A stretch of 64,000 nucleotides of DNA from Vibrio comitans (GTDB taxonomy: Bacteria; Pseudomonadota; Gammaproteobacteria; Enterobacterales; Vibrionaceae), in NCBI GenBank assembly GCA_024346835.1, contig AP024866.1:2728001-2792000 (forward strand), written 5' to 3'. Shown here piece by piece: positions 8,580-18,202 of this stretch. Positions within the stretch are counted from its first letter, which is position 1. The number at the start of each line of letters is the position of its first letter. The notes beneath the pieces were generated by a model, which was not told where the DNA came from, ran no database searches, and was given only the letters and a program-made list of their open reading frames with translations. The translations under genes were made by a program, and so were the position numbers.

Positions 8580-9416
8580 TTAGACGTAAGCCAACTCTTG
8601 GCTATGTTCACTGTCTTTGTTGAACCACTCTAATTTCTTGCCTAGAGCAACCACTTCTCCTACCACAATTAGTGCTGGAGAGGCAGCCTGTGTCGATAGC
8701 TGACTTAACTCTGAAAGCTTGCCATAGATGACTTTTTGCGAGGACTGTGTGCCACGCTCAATAATCGCGATAGGAGTATCTTCTGCCCTGCCATGGTGCT
8801 GAAGCTGCTTCTCTATGAAGCCAGATTTCATCAACCCCATGTAGATGACGAGCGTTTGGTTCTTTCTCGCTAGCGTAGACCAGTCAACACTCGAGTCTTC
8901 ATCTTTGAGATGACCAGTAACAAACAGTGCTGACTGCGCGTAATCTCTGTGAGTAAGAGGAATACCAGCATATGCTGTTGCTCCAGACGCGGCCGTAATA
9001 CCGGGTACCACTTGAAAACTCACACCGTTATCCACCAAGATCTCTAATTCTTCCGCACCTCGCCCGAACACAAAAGGATCGCCACCTTTAATTCTTACAA
9101 CGCGATAGCCTTGTTTGGCAAAGTCCACAAGTAGCTGATTGGTTTTGTGCTGTGGAACACTATGAGCACCCGCTCGCTTGCCCACACAAACAAGGATAGC
9201 GTCGCTAGAGACTAGCGACATTATCTCATCCGATACTAGGTAGTCGTATAAGATAACCTCGGCTTGTCTCAGCATGTTAAGGGCTTTGATAGTTAACAAT
9301 TCTGGATCTCCAGGTCCTGCTCCAACCAATGCAACTTCCCCTTTTCTAAGGGCTGTATAAGGCAATTTAGAGTCAATTGCCGAGCGCGGAGTAAGAGGAA
9401 CAACTGTGTCGAGCAT
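8580..9416 (-). CDS. cobA: Uroporphyrinogen-III C-methyltransferase (siroheme pathway)
   Basis: A 278-residue SAM-dependent methyltransferase that makes precorrin-2 from uroporphyrinogen III, the first step to siroheme, the cofactor of sulfite and nitrite reductases. Visible motifs are VGAGPGDPELLTIKAL near residue 31, YDYLVS, VRIKGGDPFVFGRGAEE and VPGITAASGATAYAGIPLTHR. It corresponds to the C-terminal CysG domain only; the dehydrogenase/chelatase half is absent, so that activity must be encoded elsewhere. It is a single gene here, convergent with the zrg-type operon. Confidence 0.93.
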   Translation of the reverse strand: MLDTVVPLTPRSAIDSKLPYTALRKGEVALVGAGPGDPELLTIKALNMLRQAEVILYDYLVSDEIMSLVSSDAILVCVGKRAGAHSVPQHKTNQLLVDFAKQGYRVVRIKGGDPFVFGRGAEELEILVDNGVSFQVVPGITAASGATAYAGIPLTHRDYAQSALFVTGHLKDEDSSVDWSTLARKNQTLVIYMGLMKSGFIEKQLQHHGRAEDTPIAIIERGTQSSQKVIYGKLSELSQLSTQAASPALIVVGEVVALGKKLEWFNKDSEHSQELAYV

Positions 9417-9601
9417 ACTAACGTCCTGTTAATGAGATTTCGATCGATTATGCAGTGTTCAATTTATAACTGGAAATTCTATATTTTCATCTGTTATTAC
9501 TTAATTGACTTAAAAATAGACATGCAGTCCCTATCTTAATTCACTAAAGAGTTGTGATAACCTAAGGGCAATCGCAACACTGTTAGTAAATGGGTACTTA
9601 C

Positions 9602-10054
9602 ATGATTGAATGGAAACTGCTTTCCTTTGACGAGATAGACAACCGACTTCTCTATCAAGTATTAAAGCTTCGTGTCGATGTATTTGTCGTCGAGCAAGAG
9701 TGTGCTTACCCAGAACTGGATGAGAAAGACCTGTTTGACGGCGTTAAACACCTCATTGGGCTCATTGACGAAAGAGTGGTTGCCGGCGCTCGTCTGATTC
9801 CCGCTGGGTTATCTTATCCGGCTACCAGTATAGGTAGAGTGGTAGTATGCCCATCGGTGAGAGAGTTAAAGCTAGGGCATAGTTTGATGAAGAAGGCGGT
9901 AACTGAGTGCCTGCAACTATGGCCCGATCAAGCCATTGAAATTGGTGCTCAAGCGCATTTAGAGCAGTTTTATAAAAGACATGGTTTCGAGGCTTTTTCC
10001 GCGCCTTACCTTGAAGATGGTATCCCGCACATAAATATGCGAAGAAAACCGTAG
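9602..10054 (+). CDS. elaA: ElaA-family GNAT N-acetyltransferase
   Basis: A 150-residue protein matching ElaA: MIEW at the start, LRVDVFVVEQECAYPELD, IGRVVVCPSVRELKLGHSLMKKAV (acetyl-CoA loop region) and IGAQAHLEQFYKRHGF, ending in DGIPHINM. The ATG at 9602 aligns with the family's MIEW start; an in-frame ATG four codons earlier (9590) has no better ribosome-binding site. The substrate is unknown. Convergent with the ytfB-type gene 7 bases away. Confidence 0.9.
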   Translation: MIEWKLLSFDEIDNRLLYQVLKLRVDVFVVEQECAYPELDEKDLFDGVKHLIGLIDERVVAGARLIPAGLSYPATSIGRVVVCPSVRELKLGHSLMKKAVTECLQLWPDQAIEIGAQAHLEQFYKRHGFEAFSAPYLEDGIPHINMRRKP

Positions 10055-10061
10055 TAAGTAG

Positions 10062-10646
10062 TTACTTACTACGACCAAAGCCACCATCTGATAATCTAAA
10101 GAACATCACTGAATCACCAGAGCGCTCTAATTGAAGAATGTCTAAGCGACCTTCTGCATCCCGCTTGAATCGTACCAGTTGCCCCTGCTTAATCTGACTA
10201 AGAGGCTTATCTATTCCCTCAATCTTTGCCAAGGCATTCAAATCCGTCATTGCAAGGCTATTTTCACGAAACACATTTGCTAAGGTGTCGCCAGCTTTCA
10301 CCTCATACTCAATCCATTGCTCTTTCACAGGTTCATCACCTGACACTGCAACGCTTGATGTCGTAGTAGTAGTCACTGACTGTTCACTCAAACCACGAGT
10401 GTTGATAGGTACAGATACCCTTTCGTTAATTGGAGTGCCCGCTTCAATCCCTGAAGTGATATTTGGTGTTGGCATAAAAACAAGGATCAAGGTAATGGGT
10501 ACCACCACCATTAATGCCCTGCGATGTAATTTCGGTAATGAAGTCACGCCACCTTTGATCTTTGAAGGCAGTGCTTTCCACTCTATTTGGTTCCACGTTT
10601 CTAATAATACTTCTGTGTGTCTCTTAGAGCGGGTACGTCGATTCAT
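10062..10646 (-). CDS. ytfB: OapA/YtfB-type protein with LysM-like domain
   Basis: A 194-residue bitopic protein: basic N-terminal cytoplasmic part (about 1-42), one membrane helix (about 44-60), a Thr/Ser-rich linker, then an OapA LysM-like domain (about 105-185; WIEYEVKAGDTLANVFRE...). Family members bind glycan strands and in E. coli YtfB affects cell division; H. influenzae OapA affects colony opacity and adherence. It is divergent from fklB, as in E. coli, supporting orthology. A good ribosome-binding site (GGAGTGATATGGG) precedes the ATG. Confidence 0.85.
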   Translation of the reverse strand: MNRRTRSKRHTEVLLETWNQIEWKALPSKIKGGVTSLPKLHRRALMVVVPITLILVFMPTPNITSGIEAGTPINERVSVPINTRGLSEQSVTTTTTSSVAVSGDEPVKEQWIEYEVKAGDTLANVFRENSLAMTDLNALAKIEGIDKPLSQIKQGQLVRFKRDAEGRLDILQLERSGDSVMFFRLSDGGFGRSK

Positions 10647-10684
10647 CCCATATCACTCCGACTTATCCATTTCTATCAGGATAT

Positions 10685-10739
10685 AAAAAAAACCGTTCAA
10701 TGAACACTCCTCACACTCTCTATGAAACAGAATTGAACG
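10685..10739 (-). terminator. Terminator-like structure in the leader of the ytfB-type gene
   Basis: On the minus strand CGTTCAAT (10739-10732) pairs perfectly with ATTGAACG (10701-10694) across a 30-base loop. The sequence then runs G plus T8 (10692-10685). It lies 39 bases before the ytfB start codon in the same orientation. It may end a short upstream transcript or attenuate ytfB. The large loop makes it weaker than a classic terminator. Confidence 0.45.
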
Positions 10740-10927
10740 AAATTTAACTGAAATTGAGAGCTACTCCAGTGTTAGCTCACTTGATTTTTACAATCTTAGT
10801 CGTCGAATGGACGCTGATACTTAGATTATTTATATAAAATTTGACCAGCATTTATAGGAGCAATTTTCAACGCTAGCCAGAACTGGTATGCTTGCGCCTT
10901 TATACCAAAAAACTGAGAGTGACAATT

Positions 10928-11548
10928 ATGTCTGAAGTTCAATTCGAAACTGTAGAGCAAAAAGCAAGCTACGGTATCGGTCTACAAATGGGTCAGCAAC
11001 TAGCTGGCAGTGGTCTTGAAGGCCTTAACGTTGACGCTATCGCTGCAGGTATCGCAACAGCTTTGACTGGCGGCATGCCAGCAATCGAAGTTGACGAGAT
11101 CAACAACGCTCTTCAAGAGCTTCACACTCGTGTTGAATCTGCACGTGCTGAACAAGCTAAAGTTGCTGCTGCTGACGGTGAAGCGTTCCTTAAAGACAAC
11201 GCTCTTCGCTCAGAAGTTACTGTTCTTGAGTCTGGTCTTCAATACGAAGTACTAACCGAAGGTACTGGTGAAATCCCATCAGCTGACGTTCAAGTACGTG
11301 TTCATTACCACGGTGAGCTAACTGACGGTACTGTATTCGACAGCTCTGTATCTCGCGGTCAACCTGCTGAGTTCCCTGTAACTGGCGTTATCAAAGGCTG
11401 GGTTGAAGCACTTCAACTAATGCCTGTTGGTTCTAAGTGGAAGCTATACATTCCTCAAGATCTTGCATACGGTGAGCGTGGCGCTGGCGCTGCAATCCCT
11501 CCGTTTGCTGCACTAGTATTTGAAGTAGAACTACTGGCTATCCTGTAA
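10928..11548 (+). CDS. fklB: FKBP-type peptidyl-prolyl cis-trans isomerase FklB (FKBP22)
   Basis: A 206-residue protein, the same length as E. coli FklB. An N-terminal helical dimerisation part (about 1-90) precedes the FKBP domain (about 95-206) with [47 protein letters not shown] and a VFEVELLAI end. No signal peptide. The ATG at 10928 matches the family N-terminus; an in-frame ATG 12 codons upstream only adds non-homologous residues. Codon use is strongly biased, implying high expression. Divergent from ytfB. Confidence 0.93.
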   Translation: MSEVQFETVEQKASYGIGLQMGQQLAGSGLEGLNVDAIAAGIATALTGGMPAIEVDEINNALQELHTRVESARAEQAKVAAADGEAFLKDNALRSEVTVLESGLQYEVLTEGTGEIPSADVQVRVHYHGELTDGTVFDSSVSRGQPAEFPVTGVIKGWVEALQLMPVGSKWKLYIPQDLAYGERGAGAAIPPFAALVFEVELLAIL

Positions 11549-11570
11549 TTCTTGCAAACACTTTGTTTAA

Positions 11571-11602
11571 AAAGGCTTTTCTCTAGGGAAAAGCCTTTTT
11601 TT
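11571..11602 (+). terminator. Rho-independent terminator after fklB
   Basis: AAAGGCTTTTC (11571-11581) and GAAAAGCCTTT (11588-11598) form an 11-bp stem with a 6-base loop, ending in T7. Confidence 0.88.
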
Positions 11603-11699
11603 ATGCAAACTCTTTGTTCAAAAACGCGACACAGCCCCTCTTGTCGAACCCCATAAAAGCATGGCATCTTATTTCTTCCACACGGACAGGAATAAGCTG

Positions 11700-12968
11700 A
11701 TGAAAGACGAAACTCTAGCTATCCATCATGGATACGAAACCGACCCAACTACGAAATCTTGCGCTACTCCAATTTATCAAACCGTAGCCTATGAGTTCGA
11801 TGATGCGCAGCATGGTGCTGACCTATTCGATCTCGCCGTTCCGGGTAATATTTACACCCGAATCATGAACCCAACCAATGATGTGTTAGAAAAACGTATG
11901 GCGGCGCTAGAAGGCGGTATCGCAGGTCTAGCAGTGAGTGCGGGAAGCTCGGCAATACACTACGCTGTACTCACCTTAGCGCAAGCGGGCGACAACATAG
12001 TGTCAACTCCGCAGCTGTACGGTGGCACCTATACTCTATTCGCTCACATGTTCCCGAGTTTAGGCATCGAGGTAAGATTCGCTGCCGATGATAAGCCAGA
12101 AACCTTAGCCGCACTGATAGATGAAAAAACCAAAGCGGTTTACTGTGAATCCATCGGTAACCCAGCAGGTAACATCGCCGATCTCGAAGGCATCTCTACA
12201 TTAGCGCACCAACAAGGGGTTCCTGTCATCGTGGATAACACTGTGGCTACACCGGCGATATGTAAACCTATCGAGCACGGCGCTGATATCGTGGTTCACT
12301 CATTAACTAAATATGTAGGTGGTCACGGTACAACTTTAGGCGGCATGATCATCGACTCAGGGAAGTTCCCTTGGGCGCAACACAAAGACCGATTCCCGGT
12401 ATTCAATCAACCGGAGCCTTCTTATCACGGCGTAGTTTATGCTGAAGCCTTTGGCGAGGCCGCATTCATTGGTCGCGCACGCACCGTGCCATTGAGAAAC
12501 ACAGGTTCAGCACTGTCTCCTATGAATGCTTTTATGCTAATGCAGGGCCTAGAAACTCTTTCTTTGCGTATGGAACGCCATTGTGAGAACGCAATTAAGG
12601 TGGCTAATTTCCTACAGAAGCATCCAAAGGTTAGCTGGGTCAGCTATGCAGGCCTTGCTGATTCAGAATTCTACGAACTGTCACAGAAATACATGCAAGG
12701 TAAGCCATCTAGCATCCTCTCATTTGGTTTGAAAGAGGGTTACGAAGCCGGTGTTAAGTTCTATGACGCTTTGCAGATCTTCAAGCGCCTGGTCAATATT
12801 GGCGATGCAAAATCGCTAGCTTGCCACCCTGCATCAACAACACACCGTCAGCTCACTGAGCTTGAGCAGAAAAATGCCGGCGTAAGCCCTGAGATGATTC
12901 GCTTATCTGTTGGCATCGAGCATATTGACGATATTCTTGCTGACCTAGAGCAAGCATTAAACCAATAA
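11700..12968 (+). CDS. metY: O-acetylhomoserine sulfhydrylase (MetY-type, PLP enzyme)
   Basis: A 422-residue Cys/Met metabolism PLP enzyme that makes homocysteine directly from O-acetylhomoserine and sulfide. The Schiff-base lysine is K204 in HSLTKYVGGHG. Other family motifs are YTRIMNPTNDVLEKR (51-65), GSSAIHYAV (82-90) and YCESIGNPAG near 148. The ATG at 11700 fits the family N-terminus (KDETLAIHHGYE) and follows an AGGA; an upstream ATG at 11661 adds 13 unrelated residues. Monocistronic between two terminators. No MetJ box (AGACGTCT repeats) was seen upstream. A cystathionine-type activity is less likely given the length and the G/Q-rich loops. Confidence 0.85.
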   Translation: MKDETLAIHHGYETDPTTKSCATPIYQTVAYEFDDAQHGADLFDLAVPGNIYTRIMNPTNDVLEKRMAALEGGIAGLAVSAGSSAIHYAVLTLAQAGDNIVSTPQLYGGTYTLFAHMFPSLGIEVRFAADDKPETLAALIDEKTKAVYCESIGNPAGNIADLEGISTLAHQQGVPVIVDNTVATPAICKPIEHGADIVVHSLTKYVGGHGTTLGGMIIDSGKFPWAQHKDRFPVFNQPEPSYHGVVYAEAFGEAAFIGRARTVPLRNTGSALSPMNAFMLMQGLETLSLRMERHCENAIKVANFLQKHPKVSWVSYAGLADSEFYELSQKYMQGKPSSILSFGLKEGYEAGVKFYDALQIFKRLVNIGDAKSLACHPASTTHRQLTELEQKNAGVSPEMIRLSVGIEHIDDILADLEQALNQ

Positions 12969-12991
12969 TGTCTTCTGGATTCTTTTAATAG

Positions 12992-13019
12992 AAAAACGGC
13001 GCACTCGACGCCGTTTTTT
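12992..13019 (+). terminator. Rho-independent terminator after metY
   Basis: AAAAACGGCG (12992-13001) pairs with CGCCGTTTTT (13009-13018), loop of seven bases, T6 tail. Confidence 0.87.
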
Positions 13020-13102
13020 ATTGCCTATTCATCCATGCAAACTGGGCAAAGCCCTCATTCTTTTCCTAGACTTAAGAAACCTAAAATAAAGAGGAATACG
13101 GA

Positions 13103-13594
13103 ATGAAGGGACTAGCTGTATCTACCTTAATTGGTGCCTTAGTACTTAGTACACCAAGTTACGCGTTGTTTGGCTTATTTGGTTCAGATGATGATGAAGA
13201 AAAAGCAGATATGTCAGCTCTGACTGAACAAGTAAATCAGCAGCTTAACACTGCTCAAAGCACACCTTTAACGGACTTGCTCACCAGTGAATTGAATGTC
13301 ACACCAACTCAGGCCGCAGGTGGTGCTGGAGCGCTACTTTCGTTGGCTCAAACGCAACTATCAGATGAAAACTCGAGTGAATTAAGCTCACTCATCCCTG
13401 GCTTAGACAGTTTTACGGGATCGACTGGCTTGACCTCAATGATCACCAACATGGATTCAGTAAAGAGTACCTTCGAAGGATTGGGTATCGACCCTGCGTT
13501 GGTTTCTCAATTTGCACCGATTATATTGCAATATTTGACGTCAGAAGGGGCAAGTAGCGGATTGCTAGGTTCATTAACAAGCTTGTGGGGATAA
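13103..13594 (+). CDS. DUF2780 secreted protein
   Basis: A 163-residue protein with a signal peptide (MKGLAVSTLIGALVLSTPSYA, cut before LFGLFG), an acidic patch (SDDDEEKAD) and a Gly/Ser/Leu-rich remainder (TPTQAAGGAGALLSLAQ, DPALVSQFAPIILQYL). This matches the DUF2780 (VcgC/VcgE-like) family of Vibrio. Function unknown; no catalytic motif is visible. Start supported by AAGAGGA ahead of the ATG. It is convergent with the alpha operon and shares the terminator between them. Confidence 0.78.
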   Translation: MKGLAVSTLIGALVLSTPSYALFGLFGSDDDEEKADMSALTEQVNQQLNTAQSTPLTDLLTSELNVTPTQAAGGAGALLSLAQTQLSDENSSELSSLIPGLDSFTGSTGLTSMITNMDSVKSTFEGLGIDPALVSQFAPIILQYLTSEGASSGLLGSLTSLWG

Positions 13595-13654
13595 TTAATA
13601 CTGACTTTAGTTAGGACAGTGCTTCACTAGTTATTGCCATTACCTAAATTTCAG

Positions 13655-13690
13655 ACACAAAAAAGCCGGGCATAAGCCCGGCTTTTCAGT
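13655..13690 (-). terminator. Terminator of the alpha operon (bidirectional)
   Basis: AAAAGCCGGGC (13661-13671) and GCCCGGCTTTT (13676-13686) form an 11-bp stem with a 4-base loop. The minus strand continues T-rich, ending the rplQ transcript 14 bases after the rplQ stop. The plus strand has TTTT and can serve the DUF2780 gene. Confidence 0.88.
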
Positions 13691-13703
13691 TCTAACTGAA
13701 CTA

Positions 13704-14084
13704 TTACTCAGCAGCTTCTTCAGCAGCTGGGCGATCTACAAGCTCAATGTAAGCCATTGGAGCTTTATCACCAGCACGGAAGCCAGCTTTTAGGATACGT
13801 GTGTAACCGCCCTGACGAGCAGCGAAACGTGGACCTAGTTCGTTAAATAGTTTTGCCACAACTTCGTTATCACGAGTGCGAGCAAATGCCAGACGACGGT
13901 TAGCAACACTGTCAGTCTTAGCTAATGTAATCAAAGGCTCAACTACGCGACGTAGCTCTTTTGCTTTTGGCAATGTAGTCTTGATAACTTCATGACGTAC
14001 AAGAGAGCTAGCCATATTGCTGAACATCGCTTTGCGATGTGAGCTGTTGCGGTTGAGTTGACGACCACTCTTACGATGGCGCAT
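13704..14084 (-). CDS. rplQ: 50S ribosomal protein L17
   Basis: 126 residues (E. coli 127) with the conserved N-terminus [20 protein letters not shown] and the [25 protein letters not shown] core. Last gene of the alpha operon (rpsM-rpsK-rpsD-rpoA-rplQ), 26 bases after rpoA. L17 binds 23S rRNA near the exit tunnel. Nothing unusual. Confidence 0.98.
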
Positions 14085-14110
14085 GACCTAATCCTTCTAA
14101 CTAATATTGA

Positions 14111-15103
14111 TTAATCTTCAGCGATAGACGCTGGTGGCCAGTTTTCTAGGCGCATACCTAGAGACAAGCCGCGAGAAGCAAGCACATCCTTAATCTCAGT
14201 AAGTGATTTCTTACCAAGGTTAGGGGTTTTAAGAAGCTCCACTTCAGTACGCTGAACAAGATCACCAATGTAGTGAATCGCTTCTGCTTTTAGACAGTTT
14301 GCAGAGCGAACTGTTAGCTCAAGATCGTCTACAGGACGAAGTAGGATAGGATCGAACTCCGGCTTCTCTTCTTCTTTCTCTGGAACTCGTACATCACGAA
14401 GATCTACGAACGCATCCAATTGCTCAGCAAGAATAGTTGCTGCACGACGGATAGCTTCTTCCGGTTCAAGAGTGCCGTTCGTTTCCATATCGATAACAAG
14501 CTTGTCCAAATCAGTACGTTGCTCTACACGTGCTGCTTCAACAGAGTAGGCAATTTTGTCTACTGGGCTGTATGTAGCGTCAACAAGTAGGCGACCGATT
14601 GGGCGCTCATCTTCTTCAGTATGGATGCGAGCTGAAGCTGGAACATAACCACGACCACGTTCAACTTTGATACGCATAGCGATATCAGCGTTGTCATCTG
14701 TTAGATGACAAATAACGTGCTCAGGGTTAGCGATCTCTACATCACCATCATGGGTGATGTCACCTGCAACCACAGGGCCTGAGCCTGATTTGTTCAGTGT
14801 AATAAACACTTCATCTTTGCCTTCCGCTACGCGTACAGCCAAACCTTTAAGGTTTAGTAGGATCTCAAGAATGTCTTCCTGAACGCCTTCTTTAGTGCTG
14901 TATTCGTGTAGCACACCTTCAATCTCTACTTCTGTTACGGCACAACCCGGCATAGAAGATAGAAGAATACGGCGAAGTGCATTACCAAGAGTATGGCCGA
15001 AACCACGCTCTAATGGCTCAAGAGTTACTTTTGCGTGTGTCGTATTGATCTGTTCGATATCAACAAGACGTGGCTTAAGAAATTCTGTTACAGAACCCTG
15101 CAT
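14111..15103 (-). CDS. rpoA: RNA polymerase alpha subunit
   Basis: 330 residues. The N-terminal assembly domain (about 1-235) contains [21 protein letters not shown] flexible acidic linker leads to the C-terminal domain (about 250-330) with [23 protein letters not shown] and [19 protein letters not shown]. That segment, which contacts UP elements and CRP, is almost identical to E. coli, so classical activator contacts should be conserved. Co-transcribed with ribosomal proteins, as usual. Confidence 0.99.
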   Translation of the reverse strand: MQGSVTEFLKPRLVDIEQINTTHAKVTLEPLERGFGHTLGNALRRILLSSMPGCAVTEVEIEGVLHEYSTKEGVQEDILEILLNLKGLAVRVAEGKDEVFITLNKSGSGPVVAGDITHDGDVEIANPEHVICHLTDDNADIAMRIKVERGRGYVPASARIHTEEDERPIGRLLVDATYSPVDKIAYSVEAARVEQRTDLDKLVIDMETNGTLEPEEAIRRAATILAEQLDAFVDLRDVRVPEKEEEKPEFDPILLRPVDDLELTVRSANCLKAEAIHYIGDLVQRTEVELLKTPNLGKKSLTEIKDVLASRGLSLGMRLENWPPASIAED

Positions 15104-15127
15104 TGTGTCCTCTCTTTAGTTTAAACC

Positions 15128-15748
15128 TTACTTAGAGTAAAGTTCGACGATCAGGTGTTCGTTGATGTCAGCAGACAGATCAGAACGTTCTGGTAAACGC
15201 TTGAACGTGCCTTCCATTTTGCTGCCATCTACTTCAATCCAAGTTGGCTTTTCACGTTGTTCAGCAACTTCTAGAGCCGCTTTAATGCGAGATTGCTGTT
15301 TAGCTTTCTCACGGATAGAAACAACGTCATTTGCCGCTACTTTGAATGAAGGAACGTTTACAACTTTACCGTTAACTAAGATAGCTTTGTGGCTAACTAG
15401 CTGACGTGCTTCTGCGCGAGTTGCGCCAAAGCCCATGCGGTAAACTACGTTATCAAGACGACCTTCAAGAAGCTGAAGCAGGTTTTCACCTGTGTTGCCT
15501 TTAAGGCGTGCAGCTTCTTTGTAGTAGTTACGGAATTGTTTTTCTAGAACGCCGTATGTACGACGAACTTTTTGCTTCTCACGAAGCTGAACGCCATATT
15601 CAGATAGACGACCGCGACGAGCGCCGTGTACACCTGGTGCGTTATCAATTTTACACTTGGTATCGATCGCGCGGACACCAGACTTAAGGAATAAGTCAGT
15701 ACCTTCACGACGGCTAAGCTTCAGCTTAGGACCCAAATATCTAGCCAT
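15128..15748 (-). CDS. rpsD: 30S ribosomal protein S4
   Basis: 206 residues, starting [21 protein letters not shown], with the S4 RNA-binding domain ([31 protein letters not shown]). It is a primary 16S rRNA binder and the autogenous repressor of the alpha operon; its likely mRNA target is the leader upstream of rpsM in this window (16548-16642). Confidence 0.99.
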   Translation of the reverse strand: MARYLGPKLKLSRREGTDLFLKSGVRAIDTKCKIDNAPGVHGARRGRLSEYGVQLREKQKVRRTYGVLEKQFRNYYKEAARLKGNTGENLLQLLEGRLDNVVYRMGFGATRAEARQLVSHKAILVNGKVVNVPSFKVAANDVVSIREKAKQQSRIKAALEVAEQREKPTWIEVDGSKMEGTFKRLPERSDLSADINEHLIVELYSK

Positions 15749-15779
15749 GTTCTTTCTCCAATATTCCTAGAAACGAAAC

Positions 15780-16169
15780 TTAAACGCGACGTTTCTTAGG
15801 TGGACGACAACCGTTATGAGGGATCGGAGTTGCATCAACGATGTTAGTGATGCGGTATCCAGCAGCGTTTAGTGCACGGATAGTTGACTCACGACCAGGA
15901 CCAGGGCCCTTAACCATAACTTCCAAGTTCTTTAGGCCATATTCTTTAGCCATTTCGCCAGCGCGCTCTGCTGCAACCTGAGCTGCGAACGGAGTTGACT
16001 TACGAGAACCACGGAAACCTGAACCACCTGCAGTAGCCCAAGCTAGTGCGTTACCTTGACGGTCGGTGATGGTTACGATTGTGTTGTTGAAAGAAGCATG
16101 AATGTGCGCTACGCCATCAGCTACTTGCTTGCGAACGCGTTTACGTGCGCGAGTTGGTTGTTTTGCCAT
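15780..16169 (-). CDS. rpsK: 30S ribosomal protein S11
   Basis: 129 residues, same length as E. coli, with [26 protein letters not shown] and the C-terminal [14 protein letters not shown]. Part of the mRNA-path platform of the 30S. The start [15 protein letters not shown] is canonical. Confidence 0.99.
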   Translation of the reverse strand: MAKQPTRARKRVRKQVADGVAHIHASFNNTIVTITDRQGNALAWATAGGSGFRGSRKSTPFAAQVAAERAGEMAKEYGLKNLEVMVKGPGPGRESTIRALNAAGYRITNIVDATPIPHNGCRPPKKRRV

Positions 16170-16190
16170 TGTACTCTCTACCTTATCCGA

Positions 16191-16547
16191 TTATTTTTTG
16201 ATCGGCTTGCGCGGACCCTTACGGGTGCGAGCGTTGGTTTTAGTACGCTGTCCACGTAGTGGTAGACTGCGACGATGACGAAGACCGCGGTAACAGCCAA
16301 GGTCCATAAGACGCTTGATGTTCATCGATACTTCACGACGTAGATCACCTTCTACAGTGTATTTAGCTACACCATCACGCAGTTGATCGATCTGCTCTTC
16401 AGTTAGTTCACTGATCTTAGCATCTTCAGCAATACCCACTTCAGCTAGAATAGCTTGAGAGCGAGTTTTACCAATACCGTAGATTGCAGTAAGTGCAATT
16501 ACAGAATGCTTATGATCAGGAATGTTAATGCCTGCTATACGGGCCAC
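16191..16547 (-). CDS. rpsM: 30S ribosomal protein S13
   Basis: 118 residues ([29 protein letters not shown]...; C-terminal [18 protein letters not shown]). First gene of the alpha operon. It starts with GTG preceded by GGAGTGAATA, the same GTG start and context as in E. coli, where S4 traps the ribosome on this start region. Confidence 0.99.
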   Translation of the reverse strand: MARIAGINIPDHKHSVIALTAIYGIGKTRSQAILAEVGIAEDAKISELTEEQIDQLRDGVAKYTVEGDLRREVSMNIKRLMDLGCYRGLRHRRSLPLRGQRTKTNARTRKGPRKPIKK

Positions 16548-16642
16548 TATTCACTCCTAGTACTTATGTAAAGAATTATCCGCAGCAAAGCCCGTCGAGG
16601 ATACGCTGCGGCATACTACTTCTTTTGCACGCAAAAGGTAGG
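16548..16642 (-). promoter_or_regulatory. Alpha-operon leader, S4-responsive pseudoknot-type ribosome binding site
   Basis: The 95-base leader contains a CTTTTGC/GCAAAAG hairpin. A second stem, CCGCAGC with GCTGCGG, encloses GTATCCTCGACGGGCTTT, close to the E. coli alpha leader's GTATCCT...ACGGGCTTTT. GGAG and the GTG start of rpsM follow. In E. coli this leader folds as a pseudoknot that S4 (rpsD) locks to repress translation. The pseudoknot itself is inferred from these matches. Confidence 0.8.
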
Positions 16643-16648
16643 CCGAGG

Positions 16649-16677
16649 AATATACTCGAACCTACCCTGTTTTTCAA
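16649..16677 (-). promoter_or_regulatory. Alpha operon promoter
   Basis: TTGAAA (16677-16672), a 17-base spacer, and TATATT (16654-16649), then a GC-rich discriminator (CCTCGGCC). It lies between rpmJ and rpsM on the minus strand, where the E. coli alpha promoter sits. Confidence 0.72.
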
Positions 16678-16694
16678 GTAAAAATTTCTGCTAA

Positions 16695-16808
16695 TTAGCC
16701 TTGGCGCTGTTTGTGCTTTGGCTCACTGCAGATTACGCGCACAACACCGTTGCGCTTGATAACCTTACAGTTACGGCAGATTTTTTTAACGGAAGCACGA
16801 ACTTTCAT
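16695..16808 (-). CDS. rpmJ: 50S ribosomal protein L36 (zinc-ribbon form)
   Basis: 37 residues read directly: [11 protein letters not shown], then CRNCK, and ending KHKQRQG. Zinc ligands Cys11, Cys14, Cys27 and His32 are all present, so this is the zinc-binding version rather than the zinc-free paralogue some bacteria switch to under zinc starvation. Last gene of the spc operon, 39 bases after secY and upstream of the alpha promoter. Confidence 0.97.
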
Positions 16809-16847
16809 TGCTAAACTCCGTAAATGAAACCTGGAACTAAGACCGTA

Positions 16848-18182
16848 TTAACGGCCGTAGCCCTTCAGGTTTGCTTTCTTCAACACAGAATCATACTGTT
16901 GTGACATCAGATGAGTCTGTACCTGTGCCATGAAATCCATGATTACAACAACTACGATTAGTAGTGATGTGCCGCCAAAGTAGAAACGTACGTTCCACAT
17001 GACCATCATGAACTCGGGAATCAGACAGATAAAGGTAATATATAGAGCACCCGCTAGGGTTAGTCTAGTCATAACTTTATCAATGTATCTAGCTGTCTGC
17101 TCTCCTGGGCGGATGCCGGGTACGAAAGCACCAGACTTCTTCAAGTTATCTGCTGTTTCACGCGGGTTGAAAACCAACGCCGTGTAGAAGAAGCAGAAAA
17201 AGATGATTGCTGATGCATAAAGCATTACGTACAGAGGCTGACCCGGACTTAATGCAAGTGAAACATCAGTTAACCAACCGAATGTTGCACTTTCGCCGTT
17301 CTGACCGAACCACTGTGCTAATGTTCCTGGGAACAAAATAATACTTGATGCAAATATCGCAGGGATAACACCAGCCATGTTTATTTTCAATGGCAAGTGA
17401 GAGCTCTGCGCTGCAAATACCTTACGACCTTGTTGACGCTTGGCGTAGTTAACGACGATACGACGCTGACCACGTTCCATGAATACAACAAAGTAGATAA
17501 CAGCAAATGCTAAAACTGCAATCAACAATAGAAGAAGTACGTGCAATTCACCTTGACGCGCCTGCTCAATTGTCGAACCAATTGCCGAAGGCAATCCTGC
17601 AACAATACCTGCAAAGATGATTAACGAAATACCGTTACCAATTCCGCGCTCTGTAATTTGTTCACCTAACCACATCAAAAACATGGTACCGGTTACTAAA
17701 CTCACGGTTGCAATCAGGGTGAACATGGTTTGGTTGATAACAACCAGATTGTCGACCATGTTCGGTAAGCCTGTTGCTATACCGATAGCTTGGAATGTTG
17801 CAAGTACAAGCGTGCCATAACGTGTGTACTGACTGATCTTACGACGGCCAGCTTCACCCTCTTTTTTAAGCTCGGCTAGAGCGGGATGAACCACAGTTAG
17901 CAACTGGACCACAATCGATGCCGAAATATACGGCATGATACCAAGGGCCAAGATAGATGCACGCTCAAGTGCACCACCGGAGAACATGTTAAACATTTCA
18001 ACGATGGTGCCCTGCTGCTGTTCTAACAGTTGGGCAAGTACAGCCGCGTCAATACCAGGGATCGGCACAAAAGAACCCGCACGAAACACTAACAACGCGC
18101 CTAATACGAATAATAGGCGTGTTTTCAGTTCCGCTACGCCACTTTTTGCACTACTAAAATCTTGTCCTGGTTTTTTAGCCAT
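16848..18182 (-). CDS. secY: Protein translocase subunit SecY
   Basis: 444 residues (E. coli 443), ten membrane helices. Recognisable segments are [12 protein letters not shown] after helix 1, the plug region ([25 protein letters not shown]), and [20 protein letters not shown] ([17 protein letters not shown]) before helix 8-9. Forms the SecYEG channel in the inner membrane. Position after rplO in the spc operon is canonical. Confidence 0.99.
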   Translation of the reverse strand: MAKKPGQDFSSAKSGVAELKTRLLFVLGALLVFRAGSFVPIPGIDAAVLAQLLEQQQGTIVEMFNMFSGGALERASILALGIMPYISASIVVQLLTVVHPALAELKKEGEAGRRKISQYTRYGTLVLATFQAIGIATGLPNMVDNLVVINQTMFTLIATVSLVTGTMFLMWLGEQITERGIGNGISLIIFAGIVAGLPSAIGSTIEQARQGELHVLLLLLIAVLAFAVIYFVVFMERGQRRIVVNYAKRQQGRKVFAAQSSHLPLKINMAGVIPAIFASSIILFPGTLAQWFGQNGESATFGWLTDVSLALSPGQPLYVMLYASAIIFFCFFYTALVFNPRETADNLKKSGAFVPGIRPGEQTARYIDKVMTRLTLAGALYITFICLIPEFMMVMWNVRFYFGGTSLLIVVVVIMDFMAQVQTHLMSQQYDSVLKKANLKGYGR

Positions 18183-18202
18183 CTGTACCTTTCCCTCGAA
18201 GA

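Noticed and set aside
10770..10851. A 24-codon leader ORF upstream of the ytfB-type gene
   Set aside because: No ribosome-binding site, and no codon run suggesting amino-acid sensing.
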